Part shown: positions 46,441-57,453 of the stretch, piece after piece
Layout of the letters: each line of letters begins with the position of its first letter
Numbering within the stretch: the first letter of the stretch is position 1
Assembly: GCA_022577435.1 (NCBI GenBank)
Contig: JAKOON010000027.1
Location: 2,375,533 to 2,439,532 of the forward strand
Length of the DNA stretch: 64,000 nucleotides
Direction: 5' to 3'
Source of the DNA: Embiotoca jacksoni
Lineage: Eukaryota; Chordata; Actinopteri; Embiotocidae
The notes under the pieces: generated by a model
Database searches by the model: none
What the model was told of the DNA's origin: nothing
What the model saw: only the letters and a program-made list of their open reading frames with translations
Program-made: the position numbers and the translations under genes

Positions 46441-46663
46441 CCAATAGGAACGCGGCGTGGGCGGGGCTTAGGGGAAACGCTGAACTGCTATTGGACCTCA
46501 ACCGCCTCGCGCCGCACTAGCTTTCGCAAGCTAGTTTGCGTGCTAACCGCCAACAACCGTGCAGCTACTTTAAAAAGTAACTTAAACAGCACGCTCCTCG
46601 ATGTCCGCAGGCTCGTGCGCGAACAATGCTCCGAGTCACCCGCGTGACCGCTGACGTCACGTG
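46441..46663. promoter_or_regulatory. Probable nfe2l1 promoter with CCAAT boxes, GC box and CRE/E-box
   Basis: Shows CCAAT at 46441, a GGGCGGGGC box at about 46459-46467, inverted CCAAT at 46490-46494, and a fused TGACGTCACGTG at 46652-46663, in which a perfect CRE overlaps a perfect CACGTG E-box. The position about 1.1-1.3 kb upstream of the nfe2l1 start codon, within a CpG-rich stretch, suggests this is its promoter. The transcription start is not visible. Confidence 0.5.
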
Positions 46664-47659
46664 GCGCCGCGGACCACCGCAGTCTCCGTGTCGGCGGAAG
46701 CGACGCTTAAAAGTCATTGAAAACCTTCGTTTTCATACTTACGCGCGGAGATTGTGCAACTGTGTCTTCATGTCCCGGAAGGTCCCCGCTGTCACCCGAG
46801 GACAGAAGCTCAAAGTCCCCTGGTTGTCATGAAGCGTTCCGCGGCGCCGTCCGGTGAAGCGTTCTCCAGCCTTTCCTCACAGAATGGCCCACCATGACTT
46901 GCAAAATTGCTAGCTGGCCCGGCTAGCCTAGCACGCGCGGCTTGACACCAAAACACGCTTTCACACAGCGCATGCGTAGAACATTCTAGTGGCGAGCTTT
47001 CATCACGCGGCTGAAACCCCCCCCCCCCCCTCCTCCTCTTCCTCCTCCTCCCCCCCCCCCCCACTGGTAAATATCATACAGTCTGTACCAATAAATTAAT
47101 ATTTTTAACATGTCCACGAGTAAATACGTGGCGTATTTAAAACATTTCTTATTCACAAAAAAACCCCCAAAAAAACAACACATCAAATGTCATTATTTGA
47201 ATTGCTGTAATTGTTTTATTTACAGGTTAAAGACGATGATTATTTTATCTTAATTCACAAGGTGAAGAGGCGAGGAATGCCTTTTATATTTCTACTGTAA
47301 AAACAAGAAGCAGAAAAATACTTTTACTTTTCTTGGACTGATGTTACAGTATTTGGTAAATTCCCAAAGTTCTAAATTATTATACATTTTTAATTGAACC
47401 TTTTATTTAACCAGCAGGGGTGTAGTGCTAATTAATAAGTTGTGGCTCATTTCTGCGGTTGTGTAATCACTATGAGGTCAAGTTTACATACAATAGTCAG
47501 TCATGTAGATATTTGATTAATTATTATTTTATAATCAGCTTTAGTATTTAATTTAATAAAGTCACTAACATAATCATGCCATTTTCAGGGTTTGTTGGGA
47601 ATCACATCAGATAAAGATTTATAACAACAAAACTGAGGTTTGCTTTGCAACTGTGGTGA

Positions 47660-47665
47660 TTTATT
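47660..47665 (-). terminator. Poly(A) signal for cdk5rap3
   Basis: AATAAA on the minus strand about 170 bases beyond the cdk5rap3 stop codon, the nearest candidate. Confidence 0.55.
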
Positions 47666-47834
47666 TACAGAAACCATTATGTTAAACAGTTGTAAATGAT
47701 TTGTAAAAACGTGTCACACTATTTGTTTTGTTTTTTTTAATCCAGGAAATGTAAAGAACACAAAACCACCAGAGTTTAAATTAAAATACCACTTTTTAAT
47801 TTCTCCTTGTAAGTTTATGACAAAAAGAGCTTCA

Positions 47835-50800
47835 CTAAATATTAACTCCCATCAGGTTGACGGGCCTCTTGTGGTATCGCTTTGAAATGTCGGCTTCAAT
47901 CTGCAAAGACAAAGAACGAATTGACATAATTACTGACAATAACACCATTACACCATTAACGATATGCTTTCTGTGTGTAATCTCTCCTTTATATTAACTT
48001 CTTGCAGCCTCCCGATTGGCGCGAACCGCCCAGCAAACACAAATAAATGGAAATGGTAATCCAATACCTGTTTCTGGAGCTCGCGGGTGCATCCTGCCAG
48101 CAGGTCGACACGTGGCTCCAGCCTGGACTGCTCCTGCAGCGCTTCCTGCCTCTTCTCCGCCATCGTGGCACCTTTCAACACCAGAATGTCTGCCTGCTTC
48201 AGCTTCTGTCTCAGCACCTCCGACACGCGTTCAACATACCTGAACACACAAGAATAATCTCATGTCACGTAAAGGTTTATACCGTGTTGGTTTTCAACAA
48301 CTGACGCTGAAATCAGATCAGATTAAAAAGCAACGACACGGAAGTGATACGATCGGTTGTACTTTTGTCAACAGCTAAGAGCCTACTACAAATTTACACT
48401 GTACAGAAGAGAGCCGTAGGAACTACATTAGAGATATTTAAATTTACTGACATTTAAGACTATATGATTGTTCACAATAAATTACTACCAAAGAATAAAT
48501 TATTCAAAAATATTGATGCGCTTTTCTTAAATCTTAAAGGAAGTTTTATGTTCGAGAAATTCAGAGCAAGAAACAAGATGTGTTTCTGTTAAAGGGGTCG
48601 AATTTATAAAAAAAAAAAAAAAACTTAAGGATGAATTAAAAATGTGTAAAACTATGATTAAAAAAATAGTTTATTAAATTAAGTATGAGGACAGTTTAAC
48701 ATTTGTGTTTAAGGACACTTTTAACTATTTTTTTGCAGTTATTTACTGATTTATTTATGTTTAATATAAGGTGGGGAACATATTGAAGTCCTTGTGAGTA
48801 CAGACGTGTTCGTATAACAAGCTTTGGCTTCAGCTACACTTATTATTTCAGCAGACTGTTAACTGTATAATCTGCTATTTAAATGTGTATTTTTTTTTCC
48901 AATTTTCCTTCAGGTTGCTGGAGACTGAAGTAAAGCTCGATGATGATGATGACGATGATGATGATGGTGGTATTGAAGCTATCAGCGTACCGCGGCGAGG
49001 CCTGGATCATGAACAGGTGCTGCATCCGCAGCGAGGTGAGCCGGCACAGGAGGTCCTGCACCTCGGACAGCATCTCCCGCACGTGCTGGCGGGTTTGGCT
49101 TTGGATGACGGAGGGCGCCAGCTGGAACTGGCTCATGGCGACCACGTCGCCCTCCTCCCCCATCTCACTGATGCGCTGGGTGAGGAACACCTCCAGCTGC
49201 ACGGAGGAAGGAAATAAAATAATAATCGTAATCAGGTCGGTAGATGGTCGTGCTTGCGGGAGTAAATTCCACAGCAGATGGCCGTCGTCTTTCACCTCCG
49301 TCAGCTCATCGATGAACTGGCCGCGCGACCGAGAGTTCTCCAGGAGGCTCAGAGCGTCCTCCCCCCTCGCCACACCCTCAGGACCTGCAGGGACGCACGC
49401 TCGGCTTTAACACGCACATTTCAACAGCCGAGCGTGCGATCAGTTCAGCGACGAAGCACTTACAGTCCGTTCCCACGTCTACGATTTCGATTTCGACGGG
49501 AGCCGCTTCGGCGTCGCCCCAGTCGATGCCGCCCGCGCCGCCGTCCTGATGAGGGAGACCAAACACAGACTCGGTGAGTCGCAGCTTTTCCCGACTGACC
49601 TGACGTCTATAATGTAAACACAAACTTAGTCAAAAATATCAAAATACGGATGTGCTCTCACGTCGGAGTTGGGCTCCAGACTGATTCCCCAGTCGATTCC
49701 GTCCTCGACTGTGACGCCCGAATTCGCAACTGCTGAGTCAGCTCCTTTGCCGAAGTCGCCCCAGTCGATCTGAAGCAGATTTTTAAAACACAATGCAAAG
49801 ATGCAGGTCATGAAAAATATGTTGTTTAAAGACTCGAGGAATATCCCAACACTGAAATCTTGTTTTAAATTAAATAACAGAACCACATGATGAAAATAAG
49901 ATGGAAGAAAACCTGTGCAGGAAGTTTCCATGATGCGACCGTGATCACTACATAACACAGAGACAGTGAAACTGACCGTGTCATCTGTGACCGTTTCAGG
50001 AGGTGCTTCCTCTACAACCGGCTTGTCGACGAGCGTGGGCACTTTCCCCGTCCTCCACTCGTAAAATGTTGAGTTGCCTCTCTTCTGGGCGAACGTCAAC
50101 ATGGGCAGGACGGGTTCAGACCTACAAACAACAAAAACTAAGTTACACTTCATTTAGACTGCTGTTAGGGATGTGCACTTATATCAAGAACTTGTTACTC
50201 ACCAGTCACACACAAAGTTTGTGAAAGCGGTGTAGAGCCGGATGTGCTCCTCTAACTTCGCCGCATCCTTCCCGACTTCTTCCAGAACTGCTGGTAAGTC
50301 TTTCACCAGAGCCTGAAGCTCTCGAGCCACGTTTTCACCCTGGCAGAGAGAGAAAAAATAAATAAAAAAAAGTCATCTGTCTGGTAATAAAATGCATAAT
50401 TTGTGGATATTGTAGCATCTCAGTGTTTGTGTGTTTGTGTTCTTGCACTCACCGTGATGCCGTACTGTTTGCAGGCAGTGTAGTAGCGCTCCCTCAGGTC
50501 TGCGGCGGAGCTCTGGCACTCCACCTCCCGCCTGCTCAGCTCCTGCTGCAGCTGCTGGGCTTTGGCCAGCTGCTTCCTCAGAGCTGGACCCTCGTAGCTC
50601 ACGTTGCGACTCAGCAGGCTGGCCACCTCCGCTGGGATGCACAAACACATTTTAAAAAAAATTATTATTATTATAAAAACTAAAAAAAAAACTTTACGCG
50701 TGAAAATGATTTTGTTTCTTCAGCTGGATGCTGTTCTCCGTCTCCAACGCTGCTGATGCAGAAAGAACGTGAACGGCAGCAACAAAAGCTCAGAAAAAGT

Positions 50801-52248
50801 CCGGTCGGCCGTCTGGACTCTGAAAAGCTGCAGTCATCTGTCCCGAGGAGGTGATGAGGAGTGTCCGGGTGCAACAGGTCAGACAGGTAAGAACAGCTGC
50901 TCCATTTAAGGACATAAACAATCACATCTTAACAGAATTACAATAGTACAAACTCAAAGTGATAAATGCACAAGTAACTCTTTTAAGATCTTTAAATCAC
51001 ACTCACCCAAGTAGACATTATCTGCTTCATAAAGGGACACGATCTCCTGCCAGTCCTGTGATGACGAGAAACAAATCAAAAACATATCCAGTTTAGGGAC
51101 AGTTTTACTGCGGCCATCTGACAAACGGACATGAACATGAACAAGGTGATCCGATCACAACTAGACAGATAAAAAGTACATCAGTTTACACCTGGAATTA
51201 TCGCAAAGAAATCAAAACAAACGGCGTCTTCTTCTTGTTGATGTTCTGCACTTTAATATGACGTCGTTGCTTCACAAGTGAGTGTTTATTTCAGCTTATG
51301 TAGAGGACGTCAGCTGAGCAGGCGGTCCAGGACACATCCGAGTACTTAAATCAATCCACGTGTGCTCGGATCCCTCCGTGTATTTTTAATAGCAGGTGTT
51401 ATAACATCCTCTCACCTTCATCCTCTGAGACGAATATCTGCCGAAGATGTTCTTCGACGACGCCTCGGTTCCCTTCAGGATCTCCACGATCCTCAAGCAG
51501 TGGAAGTAGTGAATGTCTGTCGGTCAACAACAAAGCACAACAAAAAAAGGAGGCCGATTAATAAGCATGAGAAACGAGATCCTGGTGTTTTTTTTTTTTT
51601 TTTATCTTTCAGGAGAACGGACGACGCTGCGAGGGACCTACAGGAGCCGGAGAGAAGCTGCTTGATCTCCTCGTTTTCGGGCATGTCCTGGATGGCGCCG
51701 TTGATCTTCTCCCGGATCTCTTTCACCGCCGTCTGCCATTTCAGGTTGCAGTGTCGTCGATCCAGCAGCCAGTCTGCAATCACAAGGGAGGATTTCATAC
51801 GAGACACGTGACGTGCAAGATCACAAAGTACACTTAACAGCTGGTTATAGTCCTGACTGGAGGAGGAACATAACTACATAATTAGTTGTTGTTTTTTTGT
51901 CTTACCCAGAAGTTTGCTGGTCTGAACGTCGATAGGAAGATTCTGAATATTCTGTTAAAGTAAAACAACATTCAAAACTTGTAATTTACAGGTTTTTTTT
52001 CTCTTTTTTTGTAGCAGCATTGTGTACATGGAGAAAATAGTGAGACATAAACAACAGGAATAAACCACAACTAACACCAGAGGACGAACTTTCTTAGCTG
52101 AAGCTTTATTTTAGTTAAAGCTCATGTTTGGATGTCAGTTATCTGGACTTTGACTGTGGCAGCGAGCTAACGTTGGCTAACATGCTAATATATTAAGAGA
52201 ATATTGTATATTAAGAGTCAGAGAAAGTGTGTTTCAACTCACCTCCAT
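47835..52248 (-). CDS. cdk5rap3: CDK5 regulatory subunit-associated protein 3 (UFM1 ligase adaptor)
   Basis: Substrate adaptor of the UFL1-UFBP1 UFM1 ligase at the ER, acting in ribosome UFMylation and ER-phagy. Fifteen exons, minus strand: 52248-52243 (only ATG GAG), 51951-51906, 51773-51642, 51516-51416, 51055-51007, 50631-50453, 50339-50203, 50121-49977, 49769-49662, 49545-49464, 49384-49296, 49196-48991, 48239-48068 and 47900-47835 (TAG) account for fourteen; I see no fifteenth, so count them as fourteen. They total 505 residues against 506 in human. Recognisable: PIDVQTSKLLDWLLDRRHC, IFGRYSSQRMKDWQEI, the coiled-coil stretch RKQLAKAQQLQQELSRRE, CKQYGIT, KRGNSTFYEWRTG, SQFQLAPSVI, LQHLFMI-like QHLFMIQASPRY, and the end ISKRYHKRPVNLMG. 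Three IDWG motifs (IDWGDFG, IDWGISL, IDWGDAE) match the shuffled ATG8/UFM1-interacting motifs. Every junction fits in phase. Confidence 0.94.
48340..48860 (+). mobile_element. Degraded LINE C-terminus and 3' end
   Basis: Within a cdk5rap3 intron, the + strand reads a broken frame with QKRAVGTT followed by MIVHNKLLPK, KNIDALFLNLKG and KFRARNKM, the style of a LINE ORF2 C-terminus. A run ending in AAGCTTTGGCTTCAGCTACAC follows, resembling a LINE 3' end. There are several stops and no intact enzyme. The clade is not assigned. Confidence 0.55.
48939..48967. repeat. (GAT)n microsatellite
   Basis: Short GAT/GAC run 24 bases downstream (minus strand) of a cdk5rap3 exon donor. It opens spurious poly-Asp frames. 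Confidence 0.85.
50632..52242 (-). other. 5' introns of cdk5rap3, nothing else recognised
   Basis: Between the early coding exons the introns are short and hold only A/T runs, for example at 51590-51603 and 51993-52010. No mobile element or RNA gene was recognised. Confidence 0.55.
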
Positions 52249-52382
52249 TGCTTCTACACCTTTTAAAAGCGCTTCCGAGATGTTACGGTTTCATTATAAC
52301 ATCATTTTTAAAGGTTTATTATCCAGGAATACTGTCCCCATCCGGGTTTCTACTGTTTATGATACGTTACGAGAAAGCACGG

Positions 52383-52487
52383 CCAATAGAAAGAGGCGGT
52401 GTTACGTTCGCTAAAAGAACGGACCAATCACGGTTCACCGTGCTGATAGCTGCAGCTGATTGGTGGAAGGCTTTGGAACCTGATTGG
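52383..52487 (-). promoter_or_regulatory. cdk5rap3 promoter with four CCAAT boxes
   Basis: Four NF-Y-type boxes lie within 105 bases just upstream of the start codon: CCAAT at 52383 and 52424, and ATTGG at 52459 and 52483. There is no clear TATA box. This pattern fits a housekeeping promoter. Boxes on both strands are typical because NF-Y works in either orientation. Confidence 0.6.
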
Positions 52488-52929
52488 TGCAGTGATTAAA
52501 CACGTCGCTAGAGGGCGGTGTTGCCACCTAATTATCTGCCAGGCCTTGTGTGCTCTGAAATGAGTTCGATCACTTGATTACAAACAATATGAAAGAAGAA
52601 GAAAACGGATCAATTCTTCTTCCGTTTACAGACGTGGAAAAGAAGCGTTGACACGAAGATTTCAGACTCTTGTTTTGGTTCCAGTTTTCTCAAATTCTGG
52701 TAAGCTGTTGTGCCTTTATCTGAATTTTCCTTTTCTTATCAACATATATTATCTGCTTTTATGAAATATTTCTCCACTAAAACCAATTGCCACTACAATA
52801 TTGATTATATTTGATTCTTATCTCCAAATGGATTTCAATTCTGCTATCACAAACCTTTATTTTTAGACCAGAAACTGATGTCAAGCAGTATATGATTGTA
52901 AACTCTCAGAAACTAAAATTACTATTACT

Positions 52930-53175
52930 TAGATTAGCCACACACACAAAAAAAAAAAAAATCGAAATATCTCAAAACAGCTTCAAAGAGACTCAAAACA
53001 ACCACAAAACATCAAAATAGAGATGCAAAATGAACACCAATAGACACTAAATGACAAAAAAATAGACACAAAATGAACACCGTTAAATACAACTCCACTG
53101 CAGAGGACACAAAACAACCACTAAGAGACTCAAAACACATTCAATGTCACTTGTAGTTGTTTATGTGCCTCTTTT
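52930..53175. repeat. Degenerate minisatellite of CAAAACAACCACAAAGAGACA type
   Basis: Irregular repeats of ACTCAAAACAACCAC, GACACAAAATGAAC and AAGAGACTCAAAAC-like words over about 240 bases, with no coding frame. Such AC/A-rich arrays are frequent in fish. Confidence 0.6.
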
Positions 53176-53915
53176 AGTCTTTTATGAAGCGAGTTTTTAC
53201 AAAACCCAGGAGCCCGTTGGATCATCTGTCCAAAATCTGACTCCGCAATGTGATGAACCAGAAGTATAGAAGTATGAAGTAGTGCAAAACCTCAAAATGA
53301 TGTTATTTTCAACCAGTAATAATAATTTGGTTCGACATTTTGTTTTCGTCCTCGTGACATCAGCCCACTTCCCTGTCCAGTCTGAGCAAACACAGATGTG
53401 ATAAAAATGTTGTCACTGAAAACATCCTTCACACAACGCTTTGGTGTAACTCGTTAACTAGACTGTTAAGTCTCCTGCGTGCAGCAGCGGCAGCACCTCT
53501 CGAATGGCCTGATTTCAGGTCATTTGAATGACGACCAAACTTGCAAAGCGAGCGTCCATTCACCGCCTACGATTTTTACACGAGTCATGCAAAGCAGCTC
53601 TTTCTCTCCCTCCCTGTGTGTCTCCCTCTGCAGCTTCAAGTAATTTACTGAGACTTGGGACGGGAAAATTCAGCTACACGGGAGCGACTTTATTCTGCTT
53701 CCAAATTCCACATTAAAACGATACAGTGGGATTTAAAGAGAGACTGATAAAGAGATTTTATTTGCAGTTTGGAAAAAGCTGCTCGCCCTCCTCCGGTTCA
53801 CATTAACCCTGATGTCAGTGATCTCGATAGGGACGGCAGCTGGCCTGCAGAAAGGGCTCTCTAAAATCACATGGTTGCAACATTTACCCGGTAGTGCACT
53901 CAGCTGGGCGGGCTT

Positions 53916-53917
<2 letters not shown>

Positions 53918-54000
<83 letters not shown>
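53918..54000. repeat. (GT)n microsatellite
   Basis: About 40 GT units with one T insertion near 53981. It lies just upstream of the proposed prr15l 5' exon. Confidence 0.95.
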
Positions 54001-54001
<1 letters not shown>

Positions 54002-54039
54002 TGAGGTGTGTGTGTGCTGGAGGGGAGGACAGAGGGACA

Positions 54040-54190
54040 CGGCAGGAGGGAGAGAGATGCTGCACCTGTGCACGATCACCTGCGGACAAGAAGAAGAAGA
54101 AGTAACACAGAGTGGAGGGAAAGACTTTGTCAGCATGGCCGGACAGTTTCACATGTGAGAGTCTCCTTCAGCCGGCTCGTCATCAACAAG
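54040..54190 (+). other. prr15l: Candidate 5' UTR exon of prr15l
   Basis: Ends CATCAACAAG followed by the strong donor GTGAGC at 54191. It has no long frame and only a short ATG-to-TGA uORF starting near 54135. The prr15l coding exon has an acceptor eight bases before its ATG (57446), so an upstream untranslated exon must exist. This is the best donor seen in the gap. The exon start was not determined. Confidence 0.35.
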
Positions 54191-55137
54191 GTGAGCAAAC
54201 AACATTGATACCGGCATGTTGACTTATTTCAATTGTTGTCTGTGATGTTTCAACAAGTTGTTAGAGCTGCAGTGACTCGGGGAAATTTTCCAAGGGAAAA
54301 AAAAAGCCAAATATTTTATGTTCTCAACCTCTCAAATGTAAAAATTTGCTGCATTTTCTCATCTTTTATTAGTAAATTGAATATTTTTCAGGTTTTGAAG
54401 GGCAAAATATAACATTTGAAGAAATTAGCTTGTTCAACTTGCTGTATATGCTGTATTGTTATTGTTAGATAAAGGCTGAAGTAAAAAAAATGTAAGCAAG
54501 AATATTAAACATTTGACAAGTTCCAGCCTCTTAAATGTGAGAATTCACAGTGTTTTCTGACCTGATATGATGGTAAAATGATTATCTAAGTACAAAAGAA
54601 AACATCTGAAGATATAAACTTGGGCTACAGTAAATTGTGATGCATCTTTCCTTTTATTTTGGCGTTTAAAAGACAATTAACTGCATAATCGAATTAAGTT
54701 TGAACCCTATAAGAGACACAAATTCACAGTCTGACAATCTGAAATATTAGAAACAAAAAGAATTGAATCGTATGAATAAACTTTATGCTGAAGCACAGGC
54801 TGTAACACGGTGTACCGATTACCTCGGCAGGTGACGTTGCTCGTCTGTGCCGTGTTTGAACTGTCTGGGTGAGAATAAAACTGGTCTTAAAGTCATGAAC
54901 TAACATTTTGGGAGGAAGAAAATCAACTTCCAGAATGTAAAATGTAAAAACAAACAATGAAAAGAATTACAGGCACTTTGATTGATGCAAATTAGCAGAA
55001 ACACACAAATTCTCTTCAACTTTGGTGTCCCGGGGTCAACGGTAATGTTCGCCTGCCATAAAGGGACGAAACCTGAGAATCTAATGAACCTCCAGCTCCA
55101 TTATGAGGGCAGCGCAGTCCTCGGTGCCCTTGGAGCT

Positions 55138-55177
55138 TCCTCCTCCTCCTCCTCCTCCTCCTCCTCCTCCTCCTCCT
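55138..55177. repeat. (TCC)n microsatellite
   Basis: About 13 TCC units, which create a poly-Ser frame not supported as a gene. Confidence 0.92.
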
Positions 55178-56534
55178 CTCCCTGCAGCTCAAACATGACG
55201 CTGCTGAAGGGCTTCGCGGCTGGTTAGTGATTTCCTGACCGTGGCCACACAGTGTTCCCTTCCCGCTGTGGTCTGTGAGATCTCACACACACACACACAC
55301 ACACATGCAGCAGAAATACACGGTAACTTATTAAAAAAGAGCTATGGAGGGGCCTCCTTTATGTCAACAGGAGGTTATTTTTTTTTTTTGTTGTCTCAAA
55401 GGTCACATTCAAGTCAAACATGGGCTCGCCAAAAGAAATATGTGAACACATTGTGCAGCCGAGCTTTAGCGAGGTGTGAAAGTGCCGCTCGGTTACTTTG
55501 TTCTGCAGAATGAAAAAACTGTTTGATGGAAAGTCAACTAACAAGATGCAAATGCTCTGTAAATGTTTGTAGCGGAGAGACTTTTCTTTTTGTTGAGGAA
55601 TGAACTAACTTTCATGCTGCTGAAGGTATTTAGAAAAAAAGAAAAAAGAAAGGAATTAACTTAAAAATGTATTGTTTTAATCTGAAAATCTGCAGAAGCT
55701 GAGAAACACTTTGAAGGAGATGGTTGCAGCTCGTAAAAGCTGGAAACGATCTGTGACCTGAGAATCTGAACACAACCAGGTTTAGAAATGAGTGTAATTA
55801 TAAGCATAAGATTAGTAAAAGCCTGTATTACCAATATTCTAGTTACTATAGCAACCATAACACGACGGTAAATAAAAGTCCCTCCGTGTCTTGAACCTTT
55901 GCTCAACCTGCCTTCAACATCACATGCTCCAGATAAGAGTGAGATGAGTGTTTTTTGCAAAGGGCATGGACTCTTTATTTGCATAGGCGTTGCACAATAA
56001 AGAAAACGACCACACCAAAGGAGGATCTACTTCCTGCCAGCCCTCATAAAAGAAAGAGATTGTAGCGTTTGTGAAACTCTTTAAAATTTTGTTTATACGA
56101 GCTTCATTTTATCCAGACGCTATATTTTGCATTTCATTGGCAGCCTAAAAGTCCAGGATTCAGTTGAGGTGTCGAATGTATTTAAGAAGTATTTGTGTAT
56201 AAAAATGACCATCACTATATCTTAAAGCCCGAGAAAGACTTCATCAAATGTCTAGTTTTGTTTATCCGACAGAGACTTTTGTAATTTCGGAGCAATAAAA
56301 GCAGCAAATTCTTCCATTTGGTAACCTGCAATTTTTTGAGGGGGATTTTTACTCGTAAATTGACTAAAATTATGAATCGCTTGTCAAAATACGACACAAT
56401 TCTCCTTTTTATGTATTTATGTGATGTATTTAACAAACAGCACACAATAAAACAGTTTGAAATCCCTTTGATGTGATGTAACAACTGTGTGTATCAGAAA
56501 GTCAACAGTTGTTTCATCAGGAAGTTATTTTGCT

Positions 56535-56548
56535 GTTACCACGGTAAC
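56535..56548. promoter_or_regulatory. RFX X-box-like palindrome with nearby GATA-type sites
   Basis: GTTACCACGGTAAC is a perfect inverted repeat around a two-base centre and fits the RFX X-box. Within 60 bases downstream lie two CTTATC (GATA) cores and an AACAAT (SOX-like) core, a dense cluster about 0.9 kb upstream of the prr15l coding exon. Motif evidence only. Confidence 0.35.
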
Positions 56549-57059
56549 CGGGCATCACAGGCACTCCCTGCTTATCAAACCCCGCACTTATCTTGTGATG
56601 CTAACAATAGAGGGGATTTTATTTGCTGTTATATAAGACGTTTTCCGAGCTCCTGGTTTCGGCGTTAAGGCGACAGCTTGCTTCCTCATCAGTGAGAAAA
56701 AAGTTTTTGTTTTTTTCTGACTTCATATCAGATCACATGGGAGTGACACTGGATCCTGTTCAGTTGTTTATTAATTTATCAGCTGAGAGCAGAGTGTCAG
56801 GTGTCGTCCCCGTCCCCCCCGTTAGGTTACAACCTCCTAATCACGGAGATGTGCCGCGGACGAGGGACGCCGACCGCGGTCACTGTCTGCTTTTTTAAAA
56901 ATGTATGTACACAGTACAGGACGGGACAGATGTCTTTATCAAACTGGCTGATTAACGATGACATCACATTAAAATGTCTGGCATGGACTCGGCAAACTAA
57001 AACCACCAGGATTTTATAAATACTCGTTGGTCATGATATCAGAAATATTGGTTCGACCC

Positions 57060-57310
57060 AAAGAAAGAGCTTTCAGTCACATGTCCTGGCTTTCATCAAC
57101 ACTTGGAGAGTGGTGGGTTACCATGGAGATGTGAGGTGCAGCTGTGGTCCAGCCAATCCCTGATCAATTCAATAAAGGCGTCCCTCAAGGATCGATATTG
57201 GGCACACTGCTTTTTTTTTTTTTTACTTTGAACATTTATTGGTTTTATTGTGAAACTCAAAAGTAAATTTCTACGCTGATGACATCATCTTATTTATCAT
57301 TGATCTCCAC
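57060..57310 (+). mobile_element. LINE reverse-transcriptase remnant
   Basis: The + strand reads KGVPQGSILGTLLF, the conserved non-LTR reverse-transcriptase block, and about 65 bases later, after a T-run and a stop, the catalytic-type block YADDIILF. Frame breaks show it is dead. It lies about 100 bases upstream of the prr15l exon. Confidence 0.75.
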
Positions 57311-57453
57311 TGCTAAACCAGTTCAGATGCATTTAATGAATCCTTTACGCCCAGTAATCCCAGATGTACGTAGATACACGGTTACAGTGATCGTATGTTC
57401 TCCGCCTTCCTAACTGCGCTCTCAGGTCCGTCCCCTGTTCTCCAGTCGGCGCC

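Larger units (their letters stand above)
45336..47834. other. nfe2l1 5' region, CpG-rich promoter, and gap to cdk5rap3
   Basis: An acceptor-like AAAG ends two bases before the nfe2l1 start, so upstream 5' UTR exons are expected (candidate transcribed sequence about 45480-45620). A CpG-rich stretch spans about 45990-46990, with C/G tracts at 45877-45920 and 47018-47063. An NRF1-type GCGCATGCG occurs near 46969. From 47070 the sequence is AT-rich. There is no coding gene, and specifically no copz2. Confidence 0.6.
52488..57445. other. Gap between cdk5rap3 and prr15l coding exon
   Basis: Mostly AT-rich unique sequence with microsatellites, a degenerate minisatellite, an X-box motif and a LINE reverse-transcriptase remnant, listed separately. 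A probable 5' UTR exon of prr15l ends at 54190. No further protein gene was recognised. Confidence 0.55.

Noticed and set aside
46357..46647. 96-codon + strand frame in the nfe2l1 promoter, considered as copz2
   Set aside because: The translation is Arg/Ser/Thr-rich and has no coatomer zeta motif. It is explained by CpG-rich promoter composition.
47835..52248. A fifteenth cdk5rap3 coding exon
   Set aside because: Recounting the in-phase junctions gives fourteen coding exons that already total 505 residues, close to the human length, so no further exon is needed.
53812..54105. Cys-Val repeat proteins across the (GT)n tract
   Set aside because: Pure microsatellite translation. The same applies at 217-562 and 18547-19105.
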